In this document: in pieces, positions 1-5,013 of the stretch
How the letters are laid out: every line of letters starts with the position of its first letter
Numbering within the stretch: position 1 is the stretch's first letter
NCBI GenBank assembly: GCA_947575475.1
Contig: CANPNN010000071.1
Location: 1-6,804 of the forward strand
Reading direction: 5' to 3'
Length of the DNA stretch: 6,804 nt
Origin: an uncultured Pseudoflavonifractor sp.
Lineage (GTDB): Bacteria; Bacillota_A; Clostridia; Oscillospirales; Oscillospiraceae
Notes under the pieces: model-generated
What the model saw: only the letters and a program-made list of their open reading frames with translations
Database searches by the model: none
Told to the model about the DNA's origin: nothing
Program-made: the position numbers and the translations under genes

Positions 1-412
1 AGGCCTCGTCCAGCTCCCCGCCCAGGTACTGGGCCAGCTGGATGGAGTTGAGGGGAAAGGTCTTGTCCGAGCGTTTGCACTCCACCTTGAAGGTTTTGGC
101 GGCGGCCAGCTGGGGGGCCAGAAATTCCCTGGCGGCAGCCAGCATGGCGTCCTTGTCCTTTTCGCAGGCCCGGCAGCGGCACACCCCCACGGCCCCGAAG
201 ATCTTCTTCATGGCCTCGAAGGCGGCGTCCATGTCGCAGGAGTCCTCCATGGGCTCCACGTAGGTGATGGACTGCTTGGTGGTGACCTTGAATTTACCCC
301 CGCAGTGGTTCAGCCGGCGGCGGGCGTTGGACATGAGCTGCTCCTCAAAATTGTGGCGGTTCAGGCCTTTGAGGACCAGCTCGCCTAATTTCAGAAGGAT
401 GATGTCGTTCAT
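1..412 (-). CDS. thiI: ThiI, tRNA 4-thiouridine synthetase (N-terminal part, truncated by window edge)
   Basis: ThiI is a cytosolic enzyme that adenylates U8 of tRNA and inserts sulfur received from a cysteine desulfurase; in many bacteria it also supplies sulfur for thiamin thiazole. Only the first 137 codons are visible. The protein opens MNDIILLKLGELVLKGLNR, the typical ThiI start with the conserved KxGE...KG(L)NR pattern of the N-terminal ferredoxin-like domain (about residues 1-60). A THUMP RNA-binding domain follows (from about residue 65), including FKVECKRSDKTFPLNS and then QLAQYLGGEL. The PP-loop adenylation domain (SGGxDS) would lie beyond the left edge, so catalytic competence cannot be judged. 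The start at 412 is supported by an AAAGGAA Shine-Dalgarno at 421-427 with 8-nt spacing and by a promoter at 452-480. The gene diverges from the riboflavin operon. Family assignment is by recognition of conserved residues. Confidence 0.9.
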   Translation of the reverse strand, partial: MNDIILLKLGELVLKGLNRHNFEEQLMSNARRRLNHCGGKFKVTTKQSITYVEPMEDSCDMDAAFEAMKKIFGAVGVCRCRACEKDKDAMLAAAREFLAPQLAAAKTFKVECKRSDKTFPLNSIQLAQYLGGELDEA

Positions 413-451
413 GGGAAATGTTCCTTTCCGCGTAAAAGCATTCGTTTTGAT

Positions 452-480
452 ATCATACCACAATTTTCCGGATTTCACAA
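452..480 (-). promoter_or_regulatory. Promoter for thiI (sigma-A type)
   Basis: Read on the minus strand, TTGTGA (475-480) and TATGAT (452-457) are separated by exactly 17 nt. The -10 matches the consensus at 5/6 positions; the -35 is weaker. It lies 40 nt upstream of the thiI start codon, leaving a short 5' UTR with the SD. I see no other element on this side of the divergent intergenic region. Confidence 0.6.
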
Positions 481-506
481 TGGGCTTGTGTATTGGGGCA
501 AGGCCC

Positions 507-535
507 TTGACAGGGGCGGGTTCCTTTGTTAAAAT
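507..535 (+). promoter_or_regulatory. Promoter of the FMN-riboswitch/ribU operon
   Basis: A perfect -35 TTGACA (507-512) is followed after 17 nt by TAAAAT (530-535, 5/6 match). Transcription would start at about 541-543, roughly 10 nt before the 5' strand of the riboswitch P1 stem, the usual distance for an RFN element. It is divergent from the thiI promoter. Confidence 0.75.
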
Positions 536-552
536 GGAGCCAACAGAATAAG

Positions 553-666
553 TTCTTCGGGGCAGGGTGAGATTCCCTACCGGCGGTATAGTCCGCGAAC
601 CTTGTTTTGGCAAGGCCGACCCGGTGCGATTCCGGGACCGACAGTATAGTCTGGATGAGAGAAGAA
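553..666 (+). ncRNA. FMN riboswitch (RFN element)
   Basis: This is a cis-acting mRNA aptamer that binds flavin mononucleotide and lowers expression of downstream riboflavin genes. The sequence carries nearly all of the invariant RFN core. GGGGCAGGGTGAGATTCCC starts at 559 and leads into ACCGGCGGTATAGTCCGCGA. GACCCGGTGCGATTCCGGG and ACCGACAGTATAGTCTGGAT follow, and GAGAGAAGAA closes the aptamer at about 666. P1 pairs TTCTTC (553-558) with GAAGAA (661-666). The variable helix between the core blocks is short (CCTTGTTTTGGCAAGG). It lies between a strong promoter and an intrinsic terminator and is followed by ribU, a classic target of this class, so control by transcription attenuation is likely. 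The aptamer is recognised from its conserved sequence; the boundaries follow P1. Confidence 0.97.
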
Positions 667-681
667 TTTGGACACGTCCAT

Positions 682-702
682 GGCCGGAGTGTTACTCCGG
701 CC
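682..702 (+). other. Hairpin in the riboswitch expression platform
   Basis: GGCCGGAGT (682-690) and ACTCCGGCC (694-702) form a perfect 9-bp stem with a 3-nt GTT loop, between the end of the FMN aptamer and the terminator. It has no T tract, so it is not itself a terminator. It may act as a folding or pausing element that helps co-transcriptional FMN sensing. The structure is seen directly; the pausing role is inference. Confidence 0.6.
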
Positions 703-722
703 GGGAGGCAGATCCGAACGTG

Positions 723-760
723 GGTCCCCGAGGCTTTTTGCTTCGGGGATCTTTGATTTT
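723..760 (+). terminator. Intrinsic terminator of the FMN riboswitch
   Basis: A 12-bp stem (723-734 with 740-751, two G-U pairs) closes on a 5-T loop and is followed by TTTGATTTT. It lies about 57 nt after the aptamer and 63 nt before ribU, where a regulated attenuator is expected. Its 3' arm contains CTTCGGGG (741-748), identical to 555-562 at the base of riboswitch P1. The 5' arm could therefore pair instead with the P1 strand to give an antiterminator when FMN is absent. Confidence 0.85.
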
Positions 761-777
761 CGAGGAACTTGTATCTG

Positions 778-794
778 GGAGGGCTCCGCCCTCC
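778..794 (+). other. Hairpin upstream of the ribU RBS
   Basis: GGAGGGC (778-784) and GCCCTCC (788-794) form a 7-bp stem with a TCC loop. Part of the 3' arm, CCTCC (790-794), is also complementary to the ribU Shine-Dalgarno GGAGG (810-814). Two exclusive folds are therefore possible: this hairpin with a free RBS, or a masked RBS. Pairing is seen in the sequence; any regulatory role is inference. Confidence 0.45.
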
Positions 795-822
795 GCATTT
801 ATCAAGTTTGGAGGAATCAAAC

Positions 823-1443
823 ATGAAGAAAAGCTGGTCCGTCCCAAAGCTGGTCTACACCGCCCTGCTGGCGGCGCTGGCCGGAGTGCTCATGTCCCTG
901 GAGTTTTCCGTGCCCATGATGCCCGTATTCTACAAGGTGGACTTCAGCGACGTCCCCGCCGTCATCGCCCTGTTCAGCATCGGGCCCGCCTCGGGCTTTG
1001 CGGTGGAGATCATCAAGGTCCTTATCAAGGTGGTCACGGTGGGCACCAACTCCAACTTTGTGGGGGAGTTCGCCAACCTGATCGGTATCGCCCTGTTTAT
1101 CCTGCCGATGTGGCTCATTTCCAGAAAGACCGGGCTCTCCCCCAAGGGCACCGCCATCACCCTGACCCTCAGCGGACTGATCCGGCTGGGGTGGAGCTGC
1201 TTTTGCAACGCCTTTATCACCCTGCCCCTCTACGCCGCCTCCTACGGCCTGCCCCTGGATGAGGTGGTCCGGATGGTCTCGGCCGCCAACCCGGCCATCA
1301 CCGACCTTGCCGGCTTTGTCATCATGGCCACCATCCCCTTCAACCTTCTCAAATACGCCCTGAACTACGGCATTGCCCACGTGCTTTACCATCGGCTGGT
1401 CCCCAGCCTGCGCGGCTTCCGGAAGCTCCAGGCGGAACACTGA
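823..1443 (+). CDS. ribU: RibU, riboflavin-specific S component of an ECF transporter
   Basis: This is an integral membrane substrate-binding subunit that captures riboflavin outside the cell and works with the shared EcfA/EcfA'/EcfT energising module, which is not encoded here. The 206-aa length is normal for the family, and about six hydrophobic segments can be seen (roughly residues 10-30, 44-62, 84-100, 108-125, 128-143, 161-185). The N-terminal helix has an AxxxA motif (A14-A18, ALLAALAG) of the kind that docks to EcfT. The stretch FYKVDFSDVPAVIALFSIGP (36-55) and the following GFAVEIIKVLIK are characteristic of RibU. ATG 823 is chosen over an upstream in-frame ATG at 769 because GGAGG (810-814) is 8 nt before it; the upstream start would lie just past the terminator and add unrelated residues. 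Control by the FMN riboswitch at 553-666 independently supports a riboflavin substrate. It is probably co-transcribed with the creatininase-family gene that follows. Confidence 0.95.
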   Translation: MKKSWSVPKLVYTALLAALAGVLMSLEFSVPMMPVFYKVDFSDVPAVIALFSIGPASGFAVEIIKVLIKVVTVGTNSNFVGEFANLIGIALFILPMWLISRKTGLSPKGTAITLTLSGLIRLGWSCFCNAFITLPLYAASYGLPLDEVVRMVSAANPAITDLAGFVIMATIPFNLLKYALNYGIAHVLYHRLVPSLRGFRKLQAEH

Positions 1444-1462
1444 ACAGAGGGAGGAGACCGAA

Positions 1463-2248
1463 ATGATCCGAAATTACGCAGAGCTGACCCGGCTGGAGAT
1501 GGAGCAGGTGGACAAGGAGAAAACCATCGTCATGATCCCCCTGGGGGCCACCGAACAGCACGGAGACCAGGCGCCCCTGGGCACGGATATGATGATCGGC
1601 GCCGCCATGCCCCGGTACATCAAGGAAGAGATGGAGAAGGCGGACCCCGATTTCCCCATGCTGGTCTTTCCCACCCTTCCGGTGGGGCTGAGCGTGGAGC
1701 ACATGGATTTCTGCGGCTCGGTGACCCTGAAGCCGGACACCTACTACAAAATGCTATATGAGATCACCGAGAGCATTGCAAGCCACGGCTTCCGAAGGTT
1801 TGTCTTCCTCATCTGCCACGGGGGCAACCGGCCCATTGTGGACGCCCTGACCCGGCAATTGCGGCACGATCTGGGGATCCTGCCCTTCGTCCTGGCCTCG
1901 GGGGCTTTTTTCCACCCCGAGGTGCAGAAGACCGTCTCCCCGGGGAACACCTTTGACTTCCACGGCGGGGAGATGGAGACCTCCATGGTTATGGCCATCT
2001 GTCCCGATTCTGTAAAGCTGGACCATTCCCGAGCAGGATACAAAACGGCCTACGAGGGGAAAAAGGCGGTCCGTTTTTCCGGGGAGCACGCCCTGAACTG
2101 GATGGGGCGGGACTTCACCACCCGGGAGGGACAGCCCATCGGCATCGGCGGGGACCCCAGCGGCGCCAGCGCGGAGAAAGGGGAGACCATCCTCCGGGTC
2201 AGCGCCCGGGAGCTGATAGCGCCTCTGCTGGAGATCCGGGACTGGTAA
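1463..2248 (+). CDS. Creatininase-family amidohydrolase, FMN-riboswitch operon member
   Basis: A 261-aa cytosolic metal-dependent amidohydrolase of the creatininase superfamily, which contains creatinine amidohydrolase, the archaeal riboflavin-pathway FAPy deformylase ArfB, and the mycofactocin peptidase MftE. Visible motifs are PLGATEQHGDQAPLGTD (26-42), giving candidate metal ligands E31, H33 and D42; CHGGN (118-122), giving H119; and FHGGEMETS (166-174), giving E170. The metal centre appears intact and the length is normal. No signal peptide is seen. ATG 1463 is supported by GGGAGGAG at 1449-1456, with 6-nt spacing. It starts only 19 nt after the ribU stop with no promoter between, so it should share ribU's FMN-dependent control. 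The actual substrate is unknown: creatinine is a weak guess given the context, and a flavin- or pterin-related amide is an inference from ArfB and the operon. Family placement is secure; specific function is not. Confidence 0.85.
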   Translation: MIRNYAELTRLEMEQVDKEKTIVMIPLGATEQHGDQAPLGTDMMIGAAMPRYIKEEMEKADPDFPMLVFPTLPVGLSVEHMDFCGSVTLKPDTYYKMLYEITESIASHGFRRFVFLICHGGNRPIVDALTRQLRHDLGILPFVLASGAFFHPEVQKTVSPGNTFDFHGGEMETSMVMAICPDSVKLDHSRAGYKTAYEGKKAVRFSGEHALNWMGRDFTTREGQPIGIGGDPSGASAEKGETILRVSARELIAPLLEIRDW

Positions 2249-2286
2249 CGGCTTCCCGGCGCGCAGCAGGATCCGGATACTACCAA

Positions 2287-2325
2287 AGGGCCGGCCTGGG
2301 GATCTCCCGGGCCGGCCCTCTTTCT
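2287..2325 (+). terminator. Terminator-like hairpin closing the ribU operon
   Basis: AGGGCCGGCC (2287-2296) pairs perfectly with GGCCGGCCCT (2310-2319). The stem continues through TGGGG/TCCCG to about 15 bp around an ATC loop. The downstream tract is CTTTCTCTCCC, pyrimidine-rich but poor in consecutive T, so termination efficiency is uncertain. Its position, between the end of the amidohydrolase gene and the next promoter, supports the call. Confidence 0.7.
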
Positions 2326-2342
2326 CTCCCTCTCCCCACGCA

Positions 2343-2372
2343 TTGACACATCCCCCCTCTTTGGGATATACT
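2343..2372 (+). promoter_or_regulatory. Promoter of the ABC transporter gene
   Basis: A perfect TTGACA (2343-2348) is followed by TATACT (2367-2372, 5/6) with an 18-nt spacer. It lies after the preceding terminator hairpin and about 35 nt before the ABC transporter start, so this gene has its own transcription unit. Confidence 0.75.
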
Positions 2373-2407
2373 GGTAGGCATGATTTCCCGGAAACGGAGG
2401 CGCTCCT

Positions 2408-4156
2408 ATGACCGCCAAGGATATGAAGAACAAAGGACATATCGCCATCTTTATGTCCTACTATAAGCCCCATATGGCCATTTTCCTGCTGGATATGGCC
2501 TGCGCGTTGGGGGTGTGTCTTGTGGACCTGAGCTTCCCCATGGCCTCCCGCTACGCCCTCAACGAGCTGCTGCCCCAGGGACTTTTTGACGCCTTTTTCG
2601 CCCTGATGGGGATTTTGCTCCTGGCCTACCTTTTTAAGGCGGCCTTCTCCTATGTCATCGGCTACTGGGGCCACCTGCTGGGAGCCAGGATCGAGACGGA
2701 TATCCGAAGGGACCTTTTTCACCATATGGAGACCCTGTCCTTCTCCTTCTTTGACAAAAACCGCACCGGGCAGCTCATGAGCCGGGTCACCGGAGACCTT
2801 TTTGAGATCACCGAGCTGGCCCACCACGGCCCTGAGGATCTGTTCATCTCCACCGTCACCCTCATCGGAGCCTTCTGCGTCATGCTTACCGTCCGGTGGG
2901 AACTGGCTCTCATCGTCTTTGCGGTGGTGCCCGTTTTCTTCGCCTTTACCGTCGTCCAGCGCCGGCGGATGAGCCGGGCGTCCGCCGAGGTGAAAAAGAA
3001 GCTGGCGGTGATCAATGGGGAGGTGGAGTCCTCCATCTCCGGCATCCGCACCGCCCAGGCCTTTGCCAACGAGGCCGAGGAGAAGCGGAAATTCAACGAG
3101 TCCAACCACCAGTTCCGGGACGCCAAGCGGGGGTATTATCAGGCCATGGCCACCTACCACGCGGGGATGGAGCTGTGTATGGGCATTCTCCCTGTGCTGG
3201 TCATCGCCGCCGGCGGCCTCTTTATCATCCGGGGCACCTTGGACTATGTGGACCTGGTGACCTTCTCCCTCTACGTCACCACCTTCATCACCCCCATCCG
3301 CAAGCTCTCCGCCTTTGTGGAGCAGTTCATGCAGGGCATGGCGGGCTTCGGCCGGTTCGTGGAGCTGATGCGGACCCAGCCGGAGATCACCGAGAGTCCC
3401 GATGCGGCGGATCCGGGTCAGGTAAAGGGGGACATTGACATCGACCATGTGACCTTCGCCTACGACCCTGGCAAGCCCAACGTGCTGGAGGATATCGACC
3501 TCCACATCCCCGCCGGGGAGACGGTGGCGGTGGTGGGACCCTCCGGGGGCGGCAAGTCCACCCTGTGCCAGCTCATCCCCCGGTTCTACGACGTGACCGC
3601 CGGGTGTATCCGGGTGGACGGCAGGGACGTGCGGGAGCTGACCCTGGGCGGCCTGCGGAAAAACATCGGCGTGGTCCAGCAGGATGTGTTCCTCTTCGCC
3701 GGCACCATCTTTGACAACATCGCCTACGGCAAGCCCGGCGCCACCGCCGAGGAGGTCTACGCCGCCGCCAAACGGGCGGAACTCTACGACGACGTGATGG
3801 CCATGCCCGACGGCTTCCAGACCTATGTGGGGGAGCGGGGGGTCATGCTCTCCGGGGGCCAGAAGCAGCGGGTGAGTATCGCCCGGGTGTTTTTGAAGGA
3901 CCCCCCGGTACTCATCCTAGACGAGGCCACCTCCGCCCTGGATACGGTGACCGAGCAGCGGATCCAGGGGGCCTTCGACGAGCTGGCCAAGGGCCGCACC
4001 ACCCTTATCATCGCCCACCGGCTGTCCACGGTGAAGAACGCCAGCCGCATCGCCGTTATCGACGACAACCGGGTGGTGGAGCTGGGCACCTGGGAGGAGC
4101 TGGTGGAGAAGGGCGGGGAGTTTGCAAGGCTGTGCCGGGCCCAGGAGATCTCGTGA
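2408..4156 (+). CDS. ABC exporter half-transporter (fused membrane and ATPase domains)
   Basis: A 582-aa type IV ABC exporter of the MsbA/LmrA/multidrug group, with a membrane domain followed by a nucleotide-binding domain. About six membrane helices are visible (roughly 24-44, 62-86, 146-162, 165-183, 255-275, 281-297). A conserved coupling stretch, LSFSFFDKNRTGQLMSRVTGD, ends at about residue 130. The ATPase has Walker A GPSGGGKST (377-385), Q-loop near Q425 (VVQQDVFLF), signature LSGGQ (481-485), Walker B VLILDE (501-506, catalytic E506), D-loop SALD and H537 (IAHRLS). All key residues are present, so it should be active. No second half-transporter lies beside it, so a homodimer is the simplest model. 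The substrate (drug, lipid or peptide) cannot be read from sequence; no peptidase domain is present. CGGAGG at 2395-2400, with 7-nt spacing, sets the start. It is unlikely to belong to the riboflavin ECF system, whose ATPases are soluble. Confidence 0.93.
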   Translation: MTAKDMKNKGHIAIFMSYYKPHMAIFLLDMACALGVCLVDLSFPMASRYALNELLPQGLFDAFFALMGILLLAYLFKAAFSYVIGYWGHLLGARIETDIRRDLFHHMETLSFSFFDKNRTGQLMSRVTGDLFEITELAHHGPEDLFISTVTLIGAFCVMLTVRWELALIVFAVVPVFFAFTVVQRRRMSRASAEVKKKLAVINGEVESSISGIRTAQAFANEAEEKRKFNESNHQFRDAKRGYYQAMATYHAGMELCMGILPVLVIAAGGLFIIRGTLDYVDLVTFSLYVTTFITPIRKLSAFVEQFMQGMAGFGRFVELMRTQPEITESPDAADPGQVKGDIDIDHVTFAYDPGKPNVLEDIDLHIPAGETVAVVGPSGGGKSTLCQLIPRFYDVTAGCIRVDGRDVRELTLGGLRKNIGVVQQDVFLFAGTIFDNIAYGKPGATAEEVYAAAKRAELYDDVMAMPDGFQTYVGERGVMLSGGQKQRVSIARVFLKDPPVLILDEATSALDTVTEQRIQGAFDELAKGRTTLIIAHRLSTVKNASRIAVIDDNRVVELGTWEELVEKGGEFARLCRAQEIS

Positions 4157-4174
4157 CAGGGCCTGTTTTCTTTT
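4136..4174 (+). terminator. Probable intrinsic terminator overlapping the end of the ABC gene
   Basis: CGGGCCC (4136-4142) pairs with GGGCCTG (4159-4165), one G-U pair, across a 16-nt loop containing the TGA stop. TTTTCTTTT follows at once. The 5' arm lies within the last codons of the gene. The stem is modest and the loop large, but the T tract and position fit. Confidence 0.55.
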
Positions 4175-4203
4175 GAAAATTTCCTCTAAAATTTGCCTTT
4201 ATC

Positions 4204-4242
4204 TTGACATTTCTTTTAAAATCGGTTATTCTAAAGTATACT
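4204..4242 (+). promoter_or_regulatory. Promoter of the BlaI-family gene with a possible operator
   Basis: TTGACA (4204-4209) precedes TATTCT (4227-4232) with a 17-nt spacer. The perfect 8-bp palindrome AGTATACT (4235-4242) overlaps the expected transcription start. BlaI/MecI repressors bind short dyads over their own promoters, so AGTATACT is a candidate autoregulatory operator. That link is inference; the palindrome does not match the classical TACA/TGTA operator. TATACT (4237-4242) could also serve as an alternative -10. Confidence 0.5.
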
Positions 4243-4277
4243 AAACTGTCAAAATATCAGGAATCGAGGGGTCGCAT

Positions 4278-4613
4278 ATGTCTGATTACGCCAGCCGCCG
4301 GATCTCCGAAGCGGAGCTCTCCGTTATGGAAGCACTCTGGGATGTGGGCGCGGCCATGACCGCCAAAGATCTGCAGGTCATGCTGAAGGAGCGCCGGGAC
4401 TGGGAGCGAACCACCGTCCGCTCTCTGCTGACGCGGCTCCAGGAAAAGGGGTCCGTGCTGGTATCCAAGGATAGCGACGTGGCCACCTACGCCCCCGCTT
4501 TTACCAAGGAGGAATACGGCTGGGATCTGGCCGAGGTGCTGGTCCACCGGCTTTACGACGGCGACGCCAACGCCCTGGTCACCACGCTGAAGACCCACGG
4601 TCTGCTGGCCTGA
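4278..4613 (+). CDS. BlaI/MecI-family transcriptional repressor (orphan)
   Basis: A 111-aa winged-helix DNA-binding protein of the penicillinase-repressor family, which usually represses beta-lactamase, PBP2a or cell-stress genes as a dimer. The family signature is clear: ISEAELSVMEALWDVG (9-24) for the first helix, the ERTTVRSLLTRLQEKG recognition region (43-58), then a wing with LVSKDSDVATYAPAFTKEEY (61-80). The C-terminal dimerisation region (about 81-111) is shorter than in staphylococcal BlaI (about 126 aa). The sensor protease BlaR1/MecR1 that normally sits next to it is absent from the window: the flanking genes are an ABC transporter and typA, and a strong terminator follows directly. 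AGGGG at 4267-4271 provides the RBS. Its target is unknown; itself or the upstream ABC exporter are possibilities, without direct evidence. Confidence 0.88.
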   Translation: MSDYASRRISEAELSVMEALWDVGAAMTAKDLQVMLKERRDWERTTVRSLLTRLQEKGSVLVSKDSDVATYAPAFTKEEYGWDLAEVLVHRLYDGDANALVTTLKTHGLLA

Positions 4614-4628
4614 ATCGATCGGGAATCT

Positions 4629-4677
4629 ATAACGGGACGTATTTTTGCAAAGAAAAATACGTCCCGTTATTCTTTTT
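4629..4677 (+). terminator. Strong intrinsic terminator after the BlaI-family gene
   Basis: A perfect 18-bp stem (4629-4646 with 4653-4670) closes on the 6-nt loop GCAAAG. It is followed by TCTTTTTG. The A-rich 5' flank is not T-tract-like in reverse, so it mainly works on the plus strand. It separates the repressor from the typA promoter. Confidence 0.92.
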
Positions 4678-4690
4678 GTGCATAAAAACG

Positions 4691-4719
4691 TTGATTTTCC
4701 TCCCTTCAAGGAGTATAAT
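4691..4719 (+). promoter_or_regulatory. Promoter of typA and its leader
   Basis: TTGATT (4691-4696) and a perfect TATAAT (4714-4719) are separated by 17 nt. Transcription would begin near 4726, giving an unusually long leader of about 290 nt before the typA ATG. I see no comparably good promoter nearer to typA. TTTAAT at 4939-4944 is -10-like but has only a weak -35. Confidence 0.8.
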
Positions 4720-4775
4720 AGCAAGCCGTATATGAGTTTTTCTATCTTAACGCAAAAGATTTGAGGTGCGTAAAT

Positions 4776-4841
4776 TTGCAGAACGACAAACTTCGCAACG
4801 TAGCCATCATTGCCCTCGTCGTCGGGGCAAAGTCCGCTTAG
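4776..4841 (+). pseudogene. Duplicated typA 5' end; possible 21-residue leader peptide
   Basis: A TTG start with SD GAGGTG (4763-4768, 7-nt spacing) opens a 21-codon reading frame ending at TAG. Its first 13 codons copy those of typA: the peptide begins [13 protein letters not shown] (the first residue would be Met from TTG), then diverges into LVVGAKSA where TypA has HVDHGKTT. Over 4777-4815 it matches 5015-5053 at 37 of 39 nt. Both differences are silent third-position C/T changes. It is in the typA transcript, downstream of the promoter and upstream of a terminator-like hairpin. It may be a dead fragment left by an insertion or duplication at the start of typA, or a translated leader peptide used in attenuation. 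The duplication is certain from the sequence; translation and function are not shown. Confidence 0.6.
4777..4815 (+). repeat. Direct repeat, upstream copy (39 nt, typA codons 1-13)
   Basis: Matches 5015-5053 with two C/T mismatches and an offset of 238 nt. Similarity to typA drops sharply after 4815, marking the junction with the hairpin-rich insert. Confidence 0.95.
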
Positions 4842-4891
4842 TTCCGCTTCCGCCTGCGGCGAAAGCTCCACACACTTCCTTGCCCCTCCTC

Positions 4892-4935
4892 TCCCCACAA
4901 AAGCTGAGGACCGCTTTTGCGGGGACCCCTTTTTT
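4892..4935 (+). terminator. Terminator-like hairpin in the typA leader
   Basis: TCCCCACAAAAGC (4892-4904) pairs with GCTTTTGCGGGGA (4913-4925), with one A-C mismatch, around an 8-nt loop. After ACCCC comes a run of six T. The 4-nt gap between stem and T tract is longer than ideal, so strength is uncertain. It lies after the leader reading frame and before typA, so transcripts from the 4691 promoter must read through it to express typA. Confidence 0.55.
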
Positions 4936-4983
4936 GATTTTAATAACGGCGCTGCCGCGCCGCCCCATCGGAGATGGGGCCCC

Positions 4984-4996
4984 GGTGGTCTTGCCA
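4984..4996 (+). repeat. 13-nt inverted copy of the typA P-loop sequence
   Basis: GGTGGTCTTGCCA here is the exact reverse complement of TGGCAAGACCACC at 5064-5076, which encodes the GKTT of the TypA P-loop. In the mRNA the two could form a 13-bp stem with the Shine-Dalgarno and ATG in its 67-nt loop. Confidence 0.85.
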
Positions 4997-5013
4997 CAAA
5001 GGAGATACAAACC

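Larger units (their letters stand above)
4816..5000 (+). repeat. Hairpin-rich insert between the two typA starts (candidate small non-autonomous element)
   Basis: This ~185-nt non-coding segment is packed with stem-loops: 4846-4866 (8 of 9 pairs), 4892-4925 (12 of 13 pairs), 4948-4961 (GGCGC/GCGCC) and 4962-4980 (GCCCCATC/GATGGGGC). Its ends are loosely inverted copies: GGGGCAAAGTCC near the left (4823-4834) and, on the other strand, GTGGCAAGACC at the right (4987-4997). It is flanked by the 39-nt direct repeats. Palindromes, inverted ends and flanking duplication together suggest a miniature repeat element, but I cannot test whether it recurs in the genome. No transposase is encoded here. 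Confidence 0.5.

Noticed and set aside
42..551. Two plus-strand short frames (42-263 and 264-551)
   Set aside because: The first lies entirely antisense to the thiI N-terminus, and the second runs from it into the divergent promoter region. Neither has a credible product.
453..824. Minus-strand frames (453-824, 577-798) antisense to the riboswitch
   Set aside because: They cover structured RNA leader sequence and have no family features. The conserved RFN core explains the region.
567..1262. 231-codon plus-strand frame starting inside the FMN riboswitch
   Set aside because: It overlaps the aptamer and ribU in another frame; its product is Arg/Pro/Gly-rich without domains. ribU in the other frame has clear membrane helices and an RBS.
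1754..3505. 583-codon open frame on the minus strand
   Set aside because: It runs antisense to two well-supported genes (amidohydrolase and ABC exporter). Its translation is rich in G, H, D and Q with no domain, as expected when the opposite frame of GC-rich coding DNA lacks stops.
4158..4168. Palindrome ACAGGGCCTGT after the ABC gene stop as a stand-alone hairpin
   Set aside because: Its arms are separated by one base, so it cannot fold alone. Pairing of 4136-4142 with 4159-4165 ahead of the T tract is the better terminator model.
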